This document shows positions 15,239 through 22,247 of a DNA stretch of 24,772 nucleotides, piece by piece. Origin of the DNA: a virus. Position numbers and translations under genes: made by a program. Under the pieces are notes generated by a model. It worked only from the letters and a program-made list of their open reading frames with translations. It did not search any database and was not told the origin of the DNA. Numbering within the stretch: the stretch's first letter is position 1; every line of letters starts with the position of its first letter. The stretch lies in IMG/VR virus record IMGVR_UViG_3300009183_000347, positions 1 to 24,772 of that record. One strand, 5' to 3'.

Positions 15239-16273
15239 TTACAAGAATCTGATGTCTATTACGTCACCTGTAGCCGGCGCTTCTGTAAACACTAGATTGG
15301 TGCTGGGACTGGGCGACATTGAATAAGATTGATCAGGAACCTGCGTAATACCATTCAACATGACCAATGCAGCCGCTGTGGTTGTGCTGCGATTTAATGT
15401 AAATGAGGTAGCAGTTCCGTTGCCGTTGAGTGTTTGATTAGTCACTGCCTGGCTGGTGGAATTCCAAGCATTACCGTTGTAAACTTCTATCAGTCCAGTG
15501 GTCGTGTTGAATCTTGTGGTGCCTGTTGAGGCTGGACTAGGACGTTGATCTGTATTGCCCACCGGCAATATCAATCCTGTTGTGGTGTTGATGCTGACTA
15601 GCCCTGTACCAGTAGGCTGTAATGTAATTGTAGCATTGGCCAAATTGCTGCTGATTGTGGTATTGCTGATGGTCAAGTTGCCCAATAGAGCCGTGCCTGC
15701 AACACCAAATGGTCCTACATATCTGTAGCCCACAATAAACACAGATTTGCCTGTGACTCCGCCTGCAATTACCGACGGAATAGTAGCACCGTTAAAGTTT
15801 AAAATGCCGGCCTGGTAATCAAAGAACCAGGTGTCGTCACTGCCAGAACCGGTCTGGAACAGTCTGGTGCCCGTGGTTTGTGGAGTTGTAGATCCTGTAG
15901 TATCTACATAAACCACTACCAAATAGTTGTCGCCAAATTGTGTAGGTATCCAGTTGGTGAGATTGGTTTTCCAAGTTTGATTATCAGGTGCTGTTAGGTC
16001 TTCGGTACACTGCACAGTAGGGCTGTATCCGCCGCCACCACCATCTTTGTAAACTTGAACTATGGAGCTGGTGTTGCTGGGCGGAGTTGCAGGAATATCA
16101 CCGCTGTTGGTCCAGACCAAATCACCACGATACAGCAGGGGACTGGGTATGCTTTCGTTAAATGCTTCTTTACTGCCACTTCCCGGCGGAGGTATAGAAG
16201 TTTTAGCTACACCGTAACCAACTTTTTTCCAGAGATAATCTAGTTTCTGACTTTCACCAAATGTAGCAGCCAT
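15239..16273 (-). CDS. Fibre-like virion protein with shared C-terminal module (344 aa)
   Basis: A 344-residue protein beginning MAATFGESQKLDYLWKKVGYGVAKT. The first half contains KDGGGGGYSP, NWIPTQFGDNYLVVVYVDTT, DDTWFFDYQAGILNFNG and VGYRYVG, a beta-rich pattern seen in structural proteins of marine T4-like phages. Residues about 238-344 (ILPVGNTDQRPSPASTGTTRFN, YNGNAWN, FTEAPATGDVIDIRFL) repeat a module found inside the 1802-aa fibre and in the 132-aa protein. The ATG overlaps the stop of the PKD fibre by one base (TAATG), so the two proteins are probably made together and may form one fibre or its baseplate connector. Exact role unknown. Confidence 0.85.
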   Translation of the reverse strand: MAATFGESQKLDYLWKKVGYGVAKTSIPPPGSGSKEAFNESIPSPLLYRGDLVWTNSGDIPATPPSNTSSIVQVYKDGGGGGYSPTVQCTEDLTAPDNQTWKTNLTNWIPTQFGDNYLVVVYVDTTGSTTPQTTGTRLFQTGSGSDDTWFFDYQAGILNFNGATIPSVIAGGVTGKSVFIVGYRYVGPFGVAGTALLGNLTISNTTISSNLANATITLQPTGTGLVSINTTTGLILPVGNTDQRPSPASTGTTRFNTTTGLIEVYNGNAWNSTSQAVTNQTLNGNGTATSFTLNRSTTTAAALVMLNGITQVPDQSYSMSPSPSTNLVFTEAPATGDVIDIRFL

Positions 16274-19200
16274 TACGCAGCGTCTCCTATCGAAAGTGCA
16301 GTTATAGTTTGTCCACTACTCAATGCTATACGAACCAAAATGTTATTGCCTGTGCTGTTGCTGGAGTTTTGCGAACCTAGTGTCATGGTATAGCCCACAT
16401 TGGCAATGGCCGAATTAAGTGGCACAACGTCAGCACCGGTTAAGGCAACACCGTTGGTACCGTTGCCGCCGCCGGCTATGTTTGCGCCTGGCACACCTGA
16501 TCCGTTATACTGTAGTGAACAGCTCAACCAACCATCGAGCGTTGAGGTTGGTCCAGGAAAGCCCGGAGTAGGTGAGCTGAATCCACCTGTGTCAATCGTG
16601 GTTCCTGGAGCCGCAATCCACATGCCGGCTATGCCTGTGGTGCTGGTAAGTCTGATATCAAAGTTGGCCATTGTGGCTCTGCGGAATGCAAAGGTAAAGT
16701 ATTGTAGTCCGCTGCGGCCTGTGGCAAGATCGGGTCCCACTGGCAAATATCCGGTACTCAAGTCAGTTACATAATGTTTAACTACACCATACCGGTCAAC
16801 TGCTTCTTGAGTTCCTGCAATAGTTTGCACTCCAGTCCACACGTTGCCAGTGTAGTAGTTTGTGGCTCCATTGAATGCTGGTGTGTTGGCCGCTGAGCCA
16901 AACCCAGTTATACGTAGACCGTTGTCGGTGTATACAGAACCCAATGTCACACTGACTGCAATGTTGCCTTCACTGATACCAGTGTTGGCTGAGGCATTGA
17001 CCTGTATCTTGGTCGGCAATTGAACTGTGCTACTGGTGCCAATCACGTTGAATATGTTGGCACCTACGTTGGCCACAGCGTTGACTGCTCCGTTGATCAG
17101 CACATTAAGATTGCCCATGGTATAGTTTGATGCAATGCCCACATTGGCATTAACATTACTACCAGTGAGCATACTGGTTGTTCCGTTGATCTGCGCCAAA
17201 GTTTTGGTTTGTGTGGCAATGATTGATCCAGTGCCTTCAATAGCTGATCCAGCACTCAATGTCATTGGATCAGCACTGCGGAAAGTTTGACCTGTAAAGT
17301 TTTGCAGTTCCAACGTGGCCACGGTGATACTTGGGCTTCCGGTGGCACTGTAATAAGGAATACCCGAAATATAAGTGTAAGTTCCGTTTACGTTGCCAGC
17401 CATAACCACGTTGCTGGTCACCAAGGTAGGTGCTGAATTCAAATTGTCTTTGACCATACCTACAGTATTGGTGTTGCCCGACACTGTGTGTCTCAGTTGG
17501 AAATCATTGTAACCGGTGCCCAAGCTGGCCAGGGTATTGCTGATAGTAGCAGAAAATACCTTGTAGAATCCGGTTGGCACAGCGGCATTGGCCACATGCA
17601 GATCTCTGTCGGCTGACACAATCAATGCGCCTGCTGTGCCAACAGTGTTTCCACTGGTAGTAAATGTCACATTGCCGGCGGCTGTGTTGTTGACATAAGC
17701 AGTGAGCGTGCCTGTGGTTGCAGTATTGGCATTTTGAACTTGTGTGCTGGTAGCAACTGGTGTGGTAGTGGCCACACGAAGCACTGAGGTACCATTGGCC
17801 ACAATGTTACCACCGGTGTTGTCTTGGGCACCGGCGGCCAACAGCGGACTAGTTCCTTGACTGGCTGTGGCTATGGTCACATTGGTGTAACCACTGAGAT
17901 TGGTAGGTGCTGTAGGATTGGCCAAGATTGTGATGTAGGCTGTTCGAGTCTGTGTGTTACTTTGTGATATGGTGCCTGGTGTTCCGTTGGCCTGTAGTGC
18001 AACTGTCTTGGTTCCGGTAGTTGGAGATCCTACTGCTGTTATATACGAATGTGTGACGTTGGCAAAAGTTACCAGGCCAGTGTTGCTGGTAGTATCGCCC
18101 CAGGTCCAGTTGAACACATTTCCTGTAAAGGCCACGTTGGGCGATGTATCGTTGCGGAAGTTGAATAAACTTCGATCAAGACCGTTGTAGTCAGTGTATA
18201 GGTATCCAACCTGTGCATTGGATGTGAATCCGGTAGCATCAGTTTGTGTATTACTGGTTCCTACAAAGCCAGCTCGAACTTCGGGTTCAATAGAAATGGT
18301 CACGTTGCTGGACTTGAATGGGCTGGTGCTAAAGCCGGTGTATAACCAAAGATTTGCCACACGGTTCACTGTGGTTGCGGCATTTTGTTGCCCTGCGGTC
18401 AGAGCAAAGGTATGAGTAACGTTGGCTGCACCGGGATTACCGGCCAGTCCAGTTTGAATATTGATGTTGCTGTTGGCTGTGCTGTCGCCCCACTGGAAGT
18501 TATACAACTGTTGGGCACCAAAGCTGGCTGTGTTACCAGGACTGCCGGGTGTTTGATTTTGAAAACTTACCACACCACCCGAAGTGGCCAAGTAGTTGAT
18601 TGTGGTTGCGACATTGGCCGCTATCGCAGGACTTTGCGGTGCGTAAACTTTGACGTTGGTGTTGGCCGACGTGACACTGTAAGGTGGTGCATTGCCGGCT
18701 GTTTGATTTGTACCTGTTAAATTGATTCCGTATATGGCATCTGTGTTGGCAGAGTTGATGTAGGTGTGACTGTTGGTGGTCCAACTATTGCCAGGATTGA
18801 CTGCACTATTACCATCGCCATAATTGATCGTGTATGATGTAGCATACTGACTGGTGTTGGTCAATGTTACACTGCTGCCAGTGTCCAACGTTGTTGGGCT
18901 TGTGGTAAACGACGGTATCGGTAACGGAGTATACAGAGTGATGTAATTGGTGTTGGTAGATGTTGCTGTTGATCCTTTAGCTCCAACATTGGCATTACCG
19001 CTATAGGTTCCATTGGTGTTGTAGGCAGTATAGACCACTGTAAATTGTCCACCAAGCACATTGCTGTAGGTGTGTGTTGGGTTAGCCGATGTGCTGGTTG
19101 TGCCATCACCGAAGTCCCAAAGATAACTGTTTGGATTACCAATGTAGTGGCCAGTAAACGCCACACTGAGTGGACTTGGGCCCGATGTCACATTGGCTGT

Positions 19201-19692
19201 AATATAAACATTACCCACATAGGTATTACCAGCAATATTCAAAGCCACTTGGTTTAAATCGTCCAGGCCGTCGGTTACAAAAGTAGCAGTGGTCCACCCA
19301 GGATAAGCCACATTGGTTGTTAGGCTACCGTCAGTGGGTGTTCCTAATGGAATGGCGTTACCGATTACATTGCCAGCAACATTGCCAACTGTTTGATCTA
19401 CATAAAATTTAGTTGTGGCATCAGAATTAGCCACTGGCTCAGCTAGGTTGTTAATATTAACATTGCCAGCACTGATATTGCCAACGTTGGAAATGATTAT
19501 ATTTCCAACTGTAAGAACTCCGGCTATTTCAAGTGCAGACGCAGGGCTATCAGTATTGATACCAATTTGACTATTGGCAACGTCGATATAAAGAGTTGGG
19601 GTAGAGTTTGCTGTATCAACAATAGACAGACTATTGCCGTCTCTTTCAAGAATGCTTGATAAAATCTGCCCTTTTACATAATTGACTGCCAT
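16273..19692 (-). CDS. Tail fibre/adhesin with four PKD-like domains (1139 aa)
   Basis: The N-terminal ~100 residues are a fibre-start module (VKGQILSSILERDGNSLSIV, ending NSDATTKFYVDQTV, also met inside the 1802-aa fibre). Four PKD-like beta-sandwich domains follow, recognised by aromatic-x-(W/Y)-GD...HT(Y/F): YLWDFGDGT near residue 196, YTINYGDGN near 291, YNFQWGDST near 402 and FNWTWGDTT near 532, each closed by THTYS, SHTY, VTHTF or VTHSY. PKD domains are rigid Ig-like spacers, common in surface adhesins and carbohydrate-active enzymes. The C-terminal ~200 residues (RYGVVKHYVTDLSTGYLPV, FAFRRATMANFDIRL, GMWIAAPG) form a separate globular domain. Promoter element GGCTAAATAT and an AGGGA ribosome binding site precede the start. 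Confidence 0.88.
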   Translation of the reverse strand: MAVNYVKGQILSSILERDGNSLSIVDTANSTPTLYIDVANSQIGINTDSPASALEIAGVLTVGNIIISNVGNISAGNVNINNLAEPVANSDATTKFYVDQTVGNVAGNVIGNAIPLGTPTDGSLTTNVAYPGWTTATFVTDGLDDLNQVALNIAGNTYVGNVYITANVTSGPSPLSVAFTGHYIGNPNSYLWDFGDGTTSTSANPTHTYSNVLGGQFTVVYTAYNTNGTYSGNANVGAKGSTATSTNTNYITLYTPLPIPSFTTSPTTLDTGSSVTLTNTSQYATSYTINYGDGNSAVNPGNSWTTNSHTYINSANTDAIYGINLTGTNQTAGNAPPYSVTSANTNVKVYAPQSPAIAANVATTINYLATSGGVVSFQNQTPGSPGNTASFGAQQLYNFQWGDSTANSNINIQTGLAGNPGAANVTHTFALTAGQQNAATTVNRVANLWLYTGFSTSPFKSSNVTISIEPEVRAGFVGTSNTQTDATGFTSNAQVGYLYTDYNGLDRSLFNFRNDTSPNVAFTGNVFNWTWGDTTSNTGLVTFANVTHSYITAVGSPTTGTKTVALQANGTPGTISQSNTQTRTAYITILANPTAPTNLSGYTNVTIATASQGTSPLLAAGAQDNTGGNIVANGTSVLRVATTTPVATSTQVQNANTATTGTLTAYVNNTAAGNVTFTTSGNTVGTAGALIVSADRDLHVANAAVPTGFYKVFSATISNTLASLGTGYNDFQLRHTVSGNTNTVGMVKDNLNSAPTLVTSNVVMAGNVNGTYTYISGIPYYSATGSPSITVATLELQNFTGQTFRSADPMTLSAGSAIEGTGSIIATQTKTLAQINGTTSMLTGSNVNANVGIASNYTMGNLNVLINGAVNAVANVGANIFNVIGTSSTVQLPTKIQVNASANTGISEGNIAVSVTLGSVYTDNGLRITGFGSAANTPAFNGATNYYTGNVWTGVQTIAGTQEAVDRYGVVKHYVTDLSTGYLPVGPDLATGRSGLQYFTFAFRRATMANFDIRLTSTTGIAGMWIAAPGTTIDTGGFSSPTPGFPGPTSTLDGWLSCSLQYNGSGVPGANIAGGGNGTNGVALTGADVVPLNSAIANVGYTMTLGSQNSSNSTGNNILVRIALSSGQTITALSIGDAA

Positions 19693-19710
19693 AGATTATC
19701 CCTGTATAGG

Positions 19711-19720
19711 ATATTTAGCC
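19711..19720 (-). promoter_or_regulatory. Late-type promoter variant for the 1139-aa fibre gene
   Basis: GGCTAAATAT on the minus strand, identical to 8823-8832. The core ends 19 bases before the ATG at 19692, with AGGGA between. Confidence 0.5.
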
Positions 19721-19722
19721 GG

Positions 19723-20121
19723 TTAGCTAGAGGTGTGAATTACATTAATTGGCACGGTATTGGGTGGTGCTGATGTAAATTCAATATCGTAACCACCATC
19801 GACCGAGTATGAAGTAAGAGGGTCTTGATAAATTGACCCTACAAATACTATGATATTTTCTGCTATGTCTTCTGGTATAGTCATTGTAAAAATTGTTTGC
19901 ACTCCGTCACCTTCAAAATCGTCCACAGTATAGCTGACGCTGCCGCCAGTGCTGAGTGTGTTCCAAACTGTGCCATTGTAGAATTCTACAAGGCCTATTT
20001 CAGTATTATACCGAATCATGCCAAAATTTGCAACAATAGGACGTTGCGCCGACGATCCGGTGGGCATTACAACACCACTACTTCCTGACCGTAAACGTCG
20101 ATTTTTTACAAAATATCCCAT
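19723..20121 (-). CDS. Small fibre-module protein (132 aa)
   Basis: A 132-residue protein. After a basic start (MGYFVKNRRLRSGSSG) almost the whole chain is the module also found in the 344- and 1802-aa proteins: VVMPTGSSAQRPIVANFGMI, YNTEIGLVEFYNGTVWN, then FEGDGVQTIFTM and an ending with DPLTSYSVDGGYDIEFTSAP. It is thus a single-module virion protein, perhaps a fibre cap or adaptor. Its ATG overlaps the preceding stop by one base (TAATG). No enzyme motif is seen. Confidence 0.83.
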   Translation of the reverse strand: MGYFVKNRRLRSGSSGVVMPTGSSAQRPIVANFGMIRYNTEIGLVEFYNGTVWNTLSTGGSVSYTVDDFEGDGVQTIFTMTIPEDIAENIIVFVGSIYQDPLTSYSVDGGYDIEFTSAPPNTVPINVIHTSS

Positions 20122-20450
20122 TAAATTGTTGTGTATGAAGTAACGGCATTAAGAGTATTGGCCGACGAATTGGCAAAAATTGAATCGCCATTCGCTAACA
20201 ATAATTTTTCGCCGCCTACGTAAAGCTGATAGGTATCGCCACCTGTGGTGTTTGCAGCAGATAATATTTCAAGACTTGCTATAATAAGATTAACGTTACT
20301 TGGTGATGATCCACTTGGTACTACATAAACATTAGCTGAAACATCAGCATTGCCATAGTTGGTCATTGTTAGCCATGTAATGGCTGTATTGCCACCACTG
20401 GTATACACAGTGTTACCGGTTGTAGTTATATTAGATGTTGCTATTGTCAT
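20121..20450 (-). CDS. Small virion-type protein (109 aa)
   Basis: A 109-residue protein, Asn/Ser/Thr/Val-rich, with VYTSGGNTAITWLTMTNYGN, VYVVPSGSSPSN, YVGGEKLLLANGDSIFANSS and a Val/Thr-rich end. The pattern (extracellular-type beta-sandwich, EKLLLxNGDSI) resembles small structural proteins repeatedly found near fibres in marine T4-like phages; this is from memory, not a search. The start has an AAGGA ribosome binding site overlapping the upstream stop (9-base gap). It is coupled to the 132-aa gene downstream. Specific role unknown. Confidence 0.82.
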   Translation of the reverse strand: MTIATSNITTTGNTVYTSGGNTAITWLTMTNYGNADVSANVYVVPSGSSPSNVNLIIASLEILSAANTTGGDTYQLYVGGEKLLLANGDSIFANSSANTLNAVTSYTTI

Positions 20451-20459
20451 TGTTGTTCC

Positions 20460-21065
20460 TTAAAATATGATTGCAAATACTATGGCTTTGCTTTTGCTGA
20501 CCAGCTCGTCGTTGGCTGAAGAGGATGTAAAGTATAGACCTGTTCCACCAGATCCTGTGACATTGCTGTATAGTGCCACAGCATTGGCCACGTTGGCTGG
20601 AGTGGCTGTATTACCAAATACTTGATAGCCCAACATGGTCAATTTGTTGTTGCCGTAATCAAATGTCAAGTTACCACTGGCACCAAATACACCACCTTGA
20701 TTGAACTGTATCTGTGTGTTGGATCCAGCAGCATTGGCCGCTGACGCTGTGGTTAAAATATTAGCATAAGTTCCAACACCCAATCCTGATACATTACTAC
20801 TGATCTGCCAGGCATTGATTGTTGCGTCAAATCTTAATCCAGCATAAAGACCGTTTCCGGTATTAATCCCGGCCAATAAACCCATGTCTGTAACAGTGCC
20901 AGTGTTGTTGGCGGCCACTACAATAAAATCGTCAACTGTGGTCAAGTTACCTGTGTAGGTCAAACTACCGTTAAAAACGGTATTGGCATAGTTGATCGTA
21001 AGTGTAGCAACCCCATTGTTGCCGGTTAGGGTTAGGTCGCCACTGGTATTCTTGTATGTAGACAT
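20460..21065 (-). CDS. Fibre-like virion protein (201 aa)
   Basis: A longer open frame begins at 21113, but the start at 21065 (MSTYKNTSGDLTLTGNN) is chosen. An AAGGA ribosome binding site lies 8 bases before it, and a CATAAATA box 17 bases before it would be inside the longer frame. Residues about 120-155 (AGSNTQIQFNQGGVFGASGN, LTFDYGNNKLTMLG) are a widespread phage-fibre motif, with a weaker relative in the 1802-aa fibre. The end (ELVSKSKAIVFAIIF) is hydrophobic and beta-like. It is first in a 201-109-132 cluster of small virion-type proteins. Confidence 0.85.
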   Translation of the reverse strand: MSTYKNTSGDLTLTGNNGVATLTINYANTVFNGSLTYTGNLTTVDDFIVVAANNTGTVTDMGLLAGINTGNGLYAGLRFDATINAWQISSNVSGLGVGTYANILTTASAANAAGSNTQIQFNQGGVFGASGNLTFDYGNNKLTMLGYQVFGNTATPANVANAVALYSNVTGSGGTGLYFTSSSANDELVSKSKAIVFAIIF

Positions 21066-21082
21066 CTCAGGATCCTTTTTGT

Positions 21083-21090
21083 TATTTATG
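21083..21090 (-). promoter_or_regulatory. T4-late-like promoter for the 201-109-132 cluster
   Basis: CATAAATA on the minus strand, 17 bases before the ATG at 21065, with AAGGA between: the same layout as at the 353-aa gene. Predicted start near 21077. Confidence 0.66.
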
Positions 21091-21113
21091 CGGTATACAA
21101 TAGTGAAAGTCAT

Positions 21114-21143
21114 AAAAAATCCCCACCGCAGCAGGGATTTTTT
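21114..21143 (-). terminator. Rho-independent terminator after the 316-aa gene
   Basis: Perfect 10-bp arms AAAAAATCCC/GGGATTTTTT (21114-21123 with 21134-21143). On the minus strand the stem can extend through G-T pairs to a TGCG loop and ends in TTTTTT. The A-tract arm makes it bidirectional in principle. Confidence 0.88.
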
Positions 21144-21157
21144 GGACGTTACGCGAA

Positions 21158-22108
21158 TTACGAAGTATAGTTCTGAACATCGCCCAAGGTCAATAGACCA
21201 GTGGTATTGGTCCAGGTTGAAACTTCTGCACCAGATTTAGCAGTTGTTGAAGTTTCTTCGCTGAATGTAAGGCCGCGTGTATTACCAGCCACAGTAACAA
21301 TGTTGGCAGCACCTTCAGAAGCAGCCAACTGGAATGTTGTTGTTCCGTTAGTATCAACTACATAATAAACGGTTGGATCAACATAGCCAGTGATTGTGGC
21401 ATTACCTGTTAAAGTTCCGCTGACATTGATAATTTGACCTGTTGTAAAGGTGCTAGCATTGGCCGTAAACCAACCTGCAGTATTGGCAACAGCAACACTG
21501 CCTAGTGTAACAGCAGTTGTTTCGCCGGCTACAAAGAAGTTAACTGCATAACGAACAGGTTGAGGACTTGTATTATCCCAAATATACTTGTTGGTCAAGC
21601 GACTGGCGTAAATTGCGCTGCCGTCAGCATTGAATACCATGTTCATTTCACCTGAGTTGATAGTACCACCTGCAACTAAATTGCATTGAGCAACCGCAGT
21701 AGCAGTACCAGTACCAGAACCCACGTCTGTGGCTGTGAACACAGTGCCAACTACTGGCACAGCAGGTCCGCCGATTGCTGTCCAATCGGTATCACCTACG
21801 CTAAGAATTCGATAGCTGTAACCGACTGTAAAACTTCCTGCACTGACCGAACTTGCATCTGTTACCAGATACTTGGTAGTGCCTTTTTGTGTAATAATGT
21901 AAGCGGCACCTTCTACACCATTGATGTTGGCTGTAATTTTAACTACTGGATAATCAGCAGTAGCAATACCAACATTGGCACCACCAACTACACCTAGGAA
22001 TTCTGTAGAAGTTATTCCGGTCGGAATAACTGCGGCTGTTAAGTTACCAAAGTCATTGAAACCAATGTCAACGGTAGTAGATTGTTTAATTTTAAGTGGA
22101 CGACCCAT
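21158..22108 (-). CDS. Virion structural protein, possibly capsid decoration or fibre (316 aa)
   Basis: A 316-residue protein opening MGRPLKIKQSTTVDIGFNDF, then GNLTAAVIPTGITSTEFLGV VGGA. This opening recalls abundant structural proteins of marine T4-like phages. Residues about 95-140 (YSYRILSVGDTDWTAIGG followed by GTVFTATDVGSGTGTATA) form a small beta module common in phage surface proteins. The C-terminal third (FQLAASEGAANIVTVAGN, RGLTFSEET) is beta-rich. A GGAG ribosome binding site lies 8 bases upstream. It has its own late box, a structured leader and its own terminator, so it is a monocistronic unit, consistent with a protein made in high copy. Confidence 0.8.
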   Translation of the reverse strand: MGRPLKIKQSTTVDIGFNDFGNLTAAVIPTGITSTEFLGVVGGANVGIATADYPVVKITANINGVEGAAYIITQKGTTKYLVTDASSVSAGSFTVGYSYRILSVGDTDWTAIGGPAVPVVGTVFTATDVGSGTGTATAVAQCNLVAGGTINSGEMNMVFNADGSAIYASRLTNKYIWDNTSPQPVRYAVNFFVAGETTAVTLGSVAVANTAGWFTANASTFTTGQIINVSGTLTGNATITGYVDPTVYYVVDTNGTTTFQLAASEGAANIVTVAGNTRGLTFSEETSTTAKSGAEVSTWTNTTGLLTLGDVQNYTS

Positions 22109-22134
22109 TTTGTTTTCTCCTTAAAGAAGTCCTA

Positions 22135-22193
22135 TGTGGGTTCTAGCCCACTACGCAGGGGGTAAAGCCTGCATAAAACGCATGATTGCGTTG
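22135..22193 (-). promoter_or_regulatory. Structured 5' leader of the 316-aa gene (three hairpins)
   Basis: Three successive inverted repeats lie between the predicted start site (about 22193) and the ribosome binding site: AACGCA/TGCGTT with loop TGAT (plus-strand reading), GCAGG/CCTGC, and GTGGG/CCCAC. None has a T tract, so they look like stabilising or translation-control structure, not a terminator. Confidence 0.5.
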
Positions 22194-22219
22194 ACAAGTA
22201 TTTATGGTTAATATATATT
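22191..22219 (+). promoter_or_regulatory. Sigma70-like promoter for the TPR glycosyltransferase
   Basis: TTGACA (22191-22196), 17-base spacer, TATATT (22214-22219). Expected start site about 22226, giving a leader of some 22 bases. The minus-strand late box of the 316-aa gene lies inside the spacer. Confidence 0.72.
22199..22206 (-). promoter_or_regulatory. T4-late-like promoter for the 316-aa gene
   Basis: CATAAATA on the minus strand, 90 bases before the ATG at 22108, separated by the three-hairpin leader. Confidence 0.6.
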
Positions 22220-22247
22220 TTACAGGTGTTGCTTTATATCATTAAAT

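Noticed and set aside
21066-21113. Upstream start of the 201-aa gene at 21113
   Set aside because: The extension (MTFTIVYRINNKKDPE) would contain the CATAAATA promoter and lacks a ribosome binding site, while 21065 has AAGGA at good spacing.
22135-22195. tRNA-like hairpins (GTGGGTTCTAGCCCAC looks like a T-arm)
   Set aside because: The arm has a 6-base loop where seven is required, and no acceptor, D or anticodon arm can be fitted on either strand.
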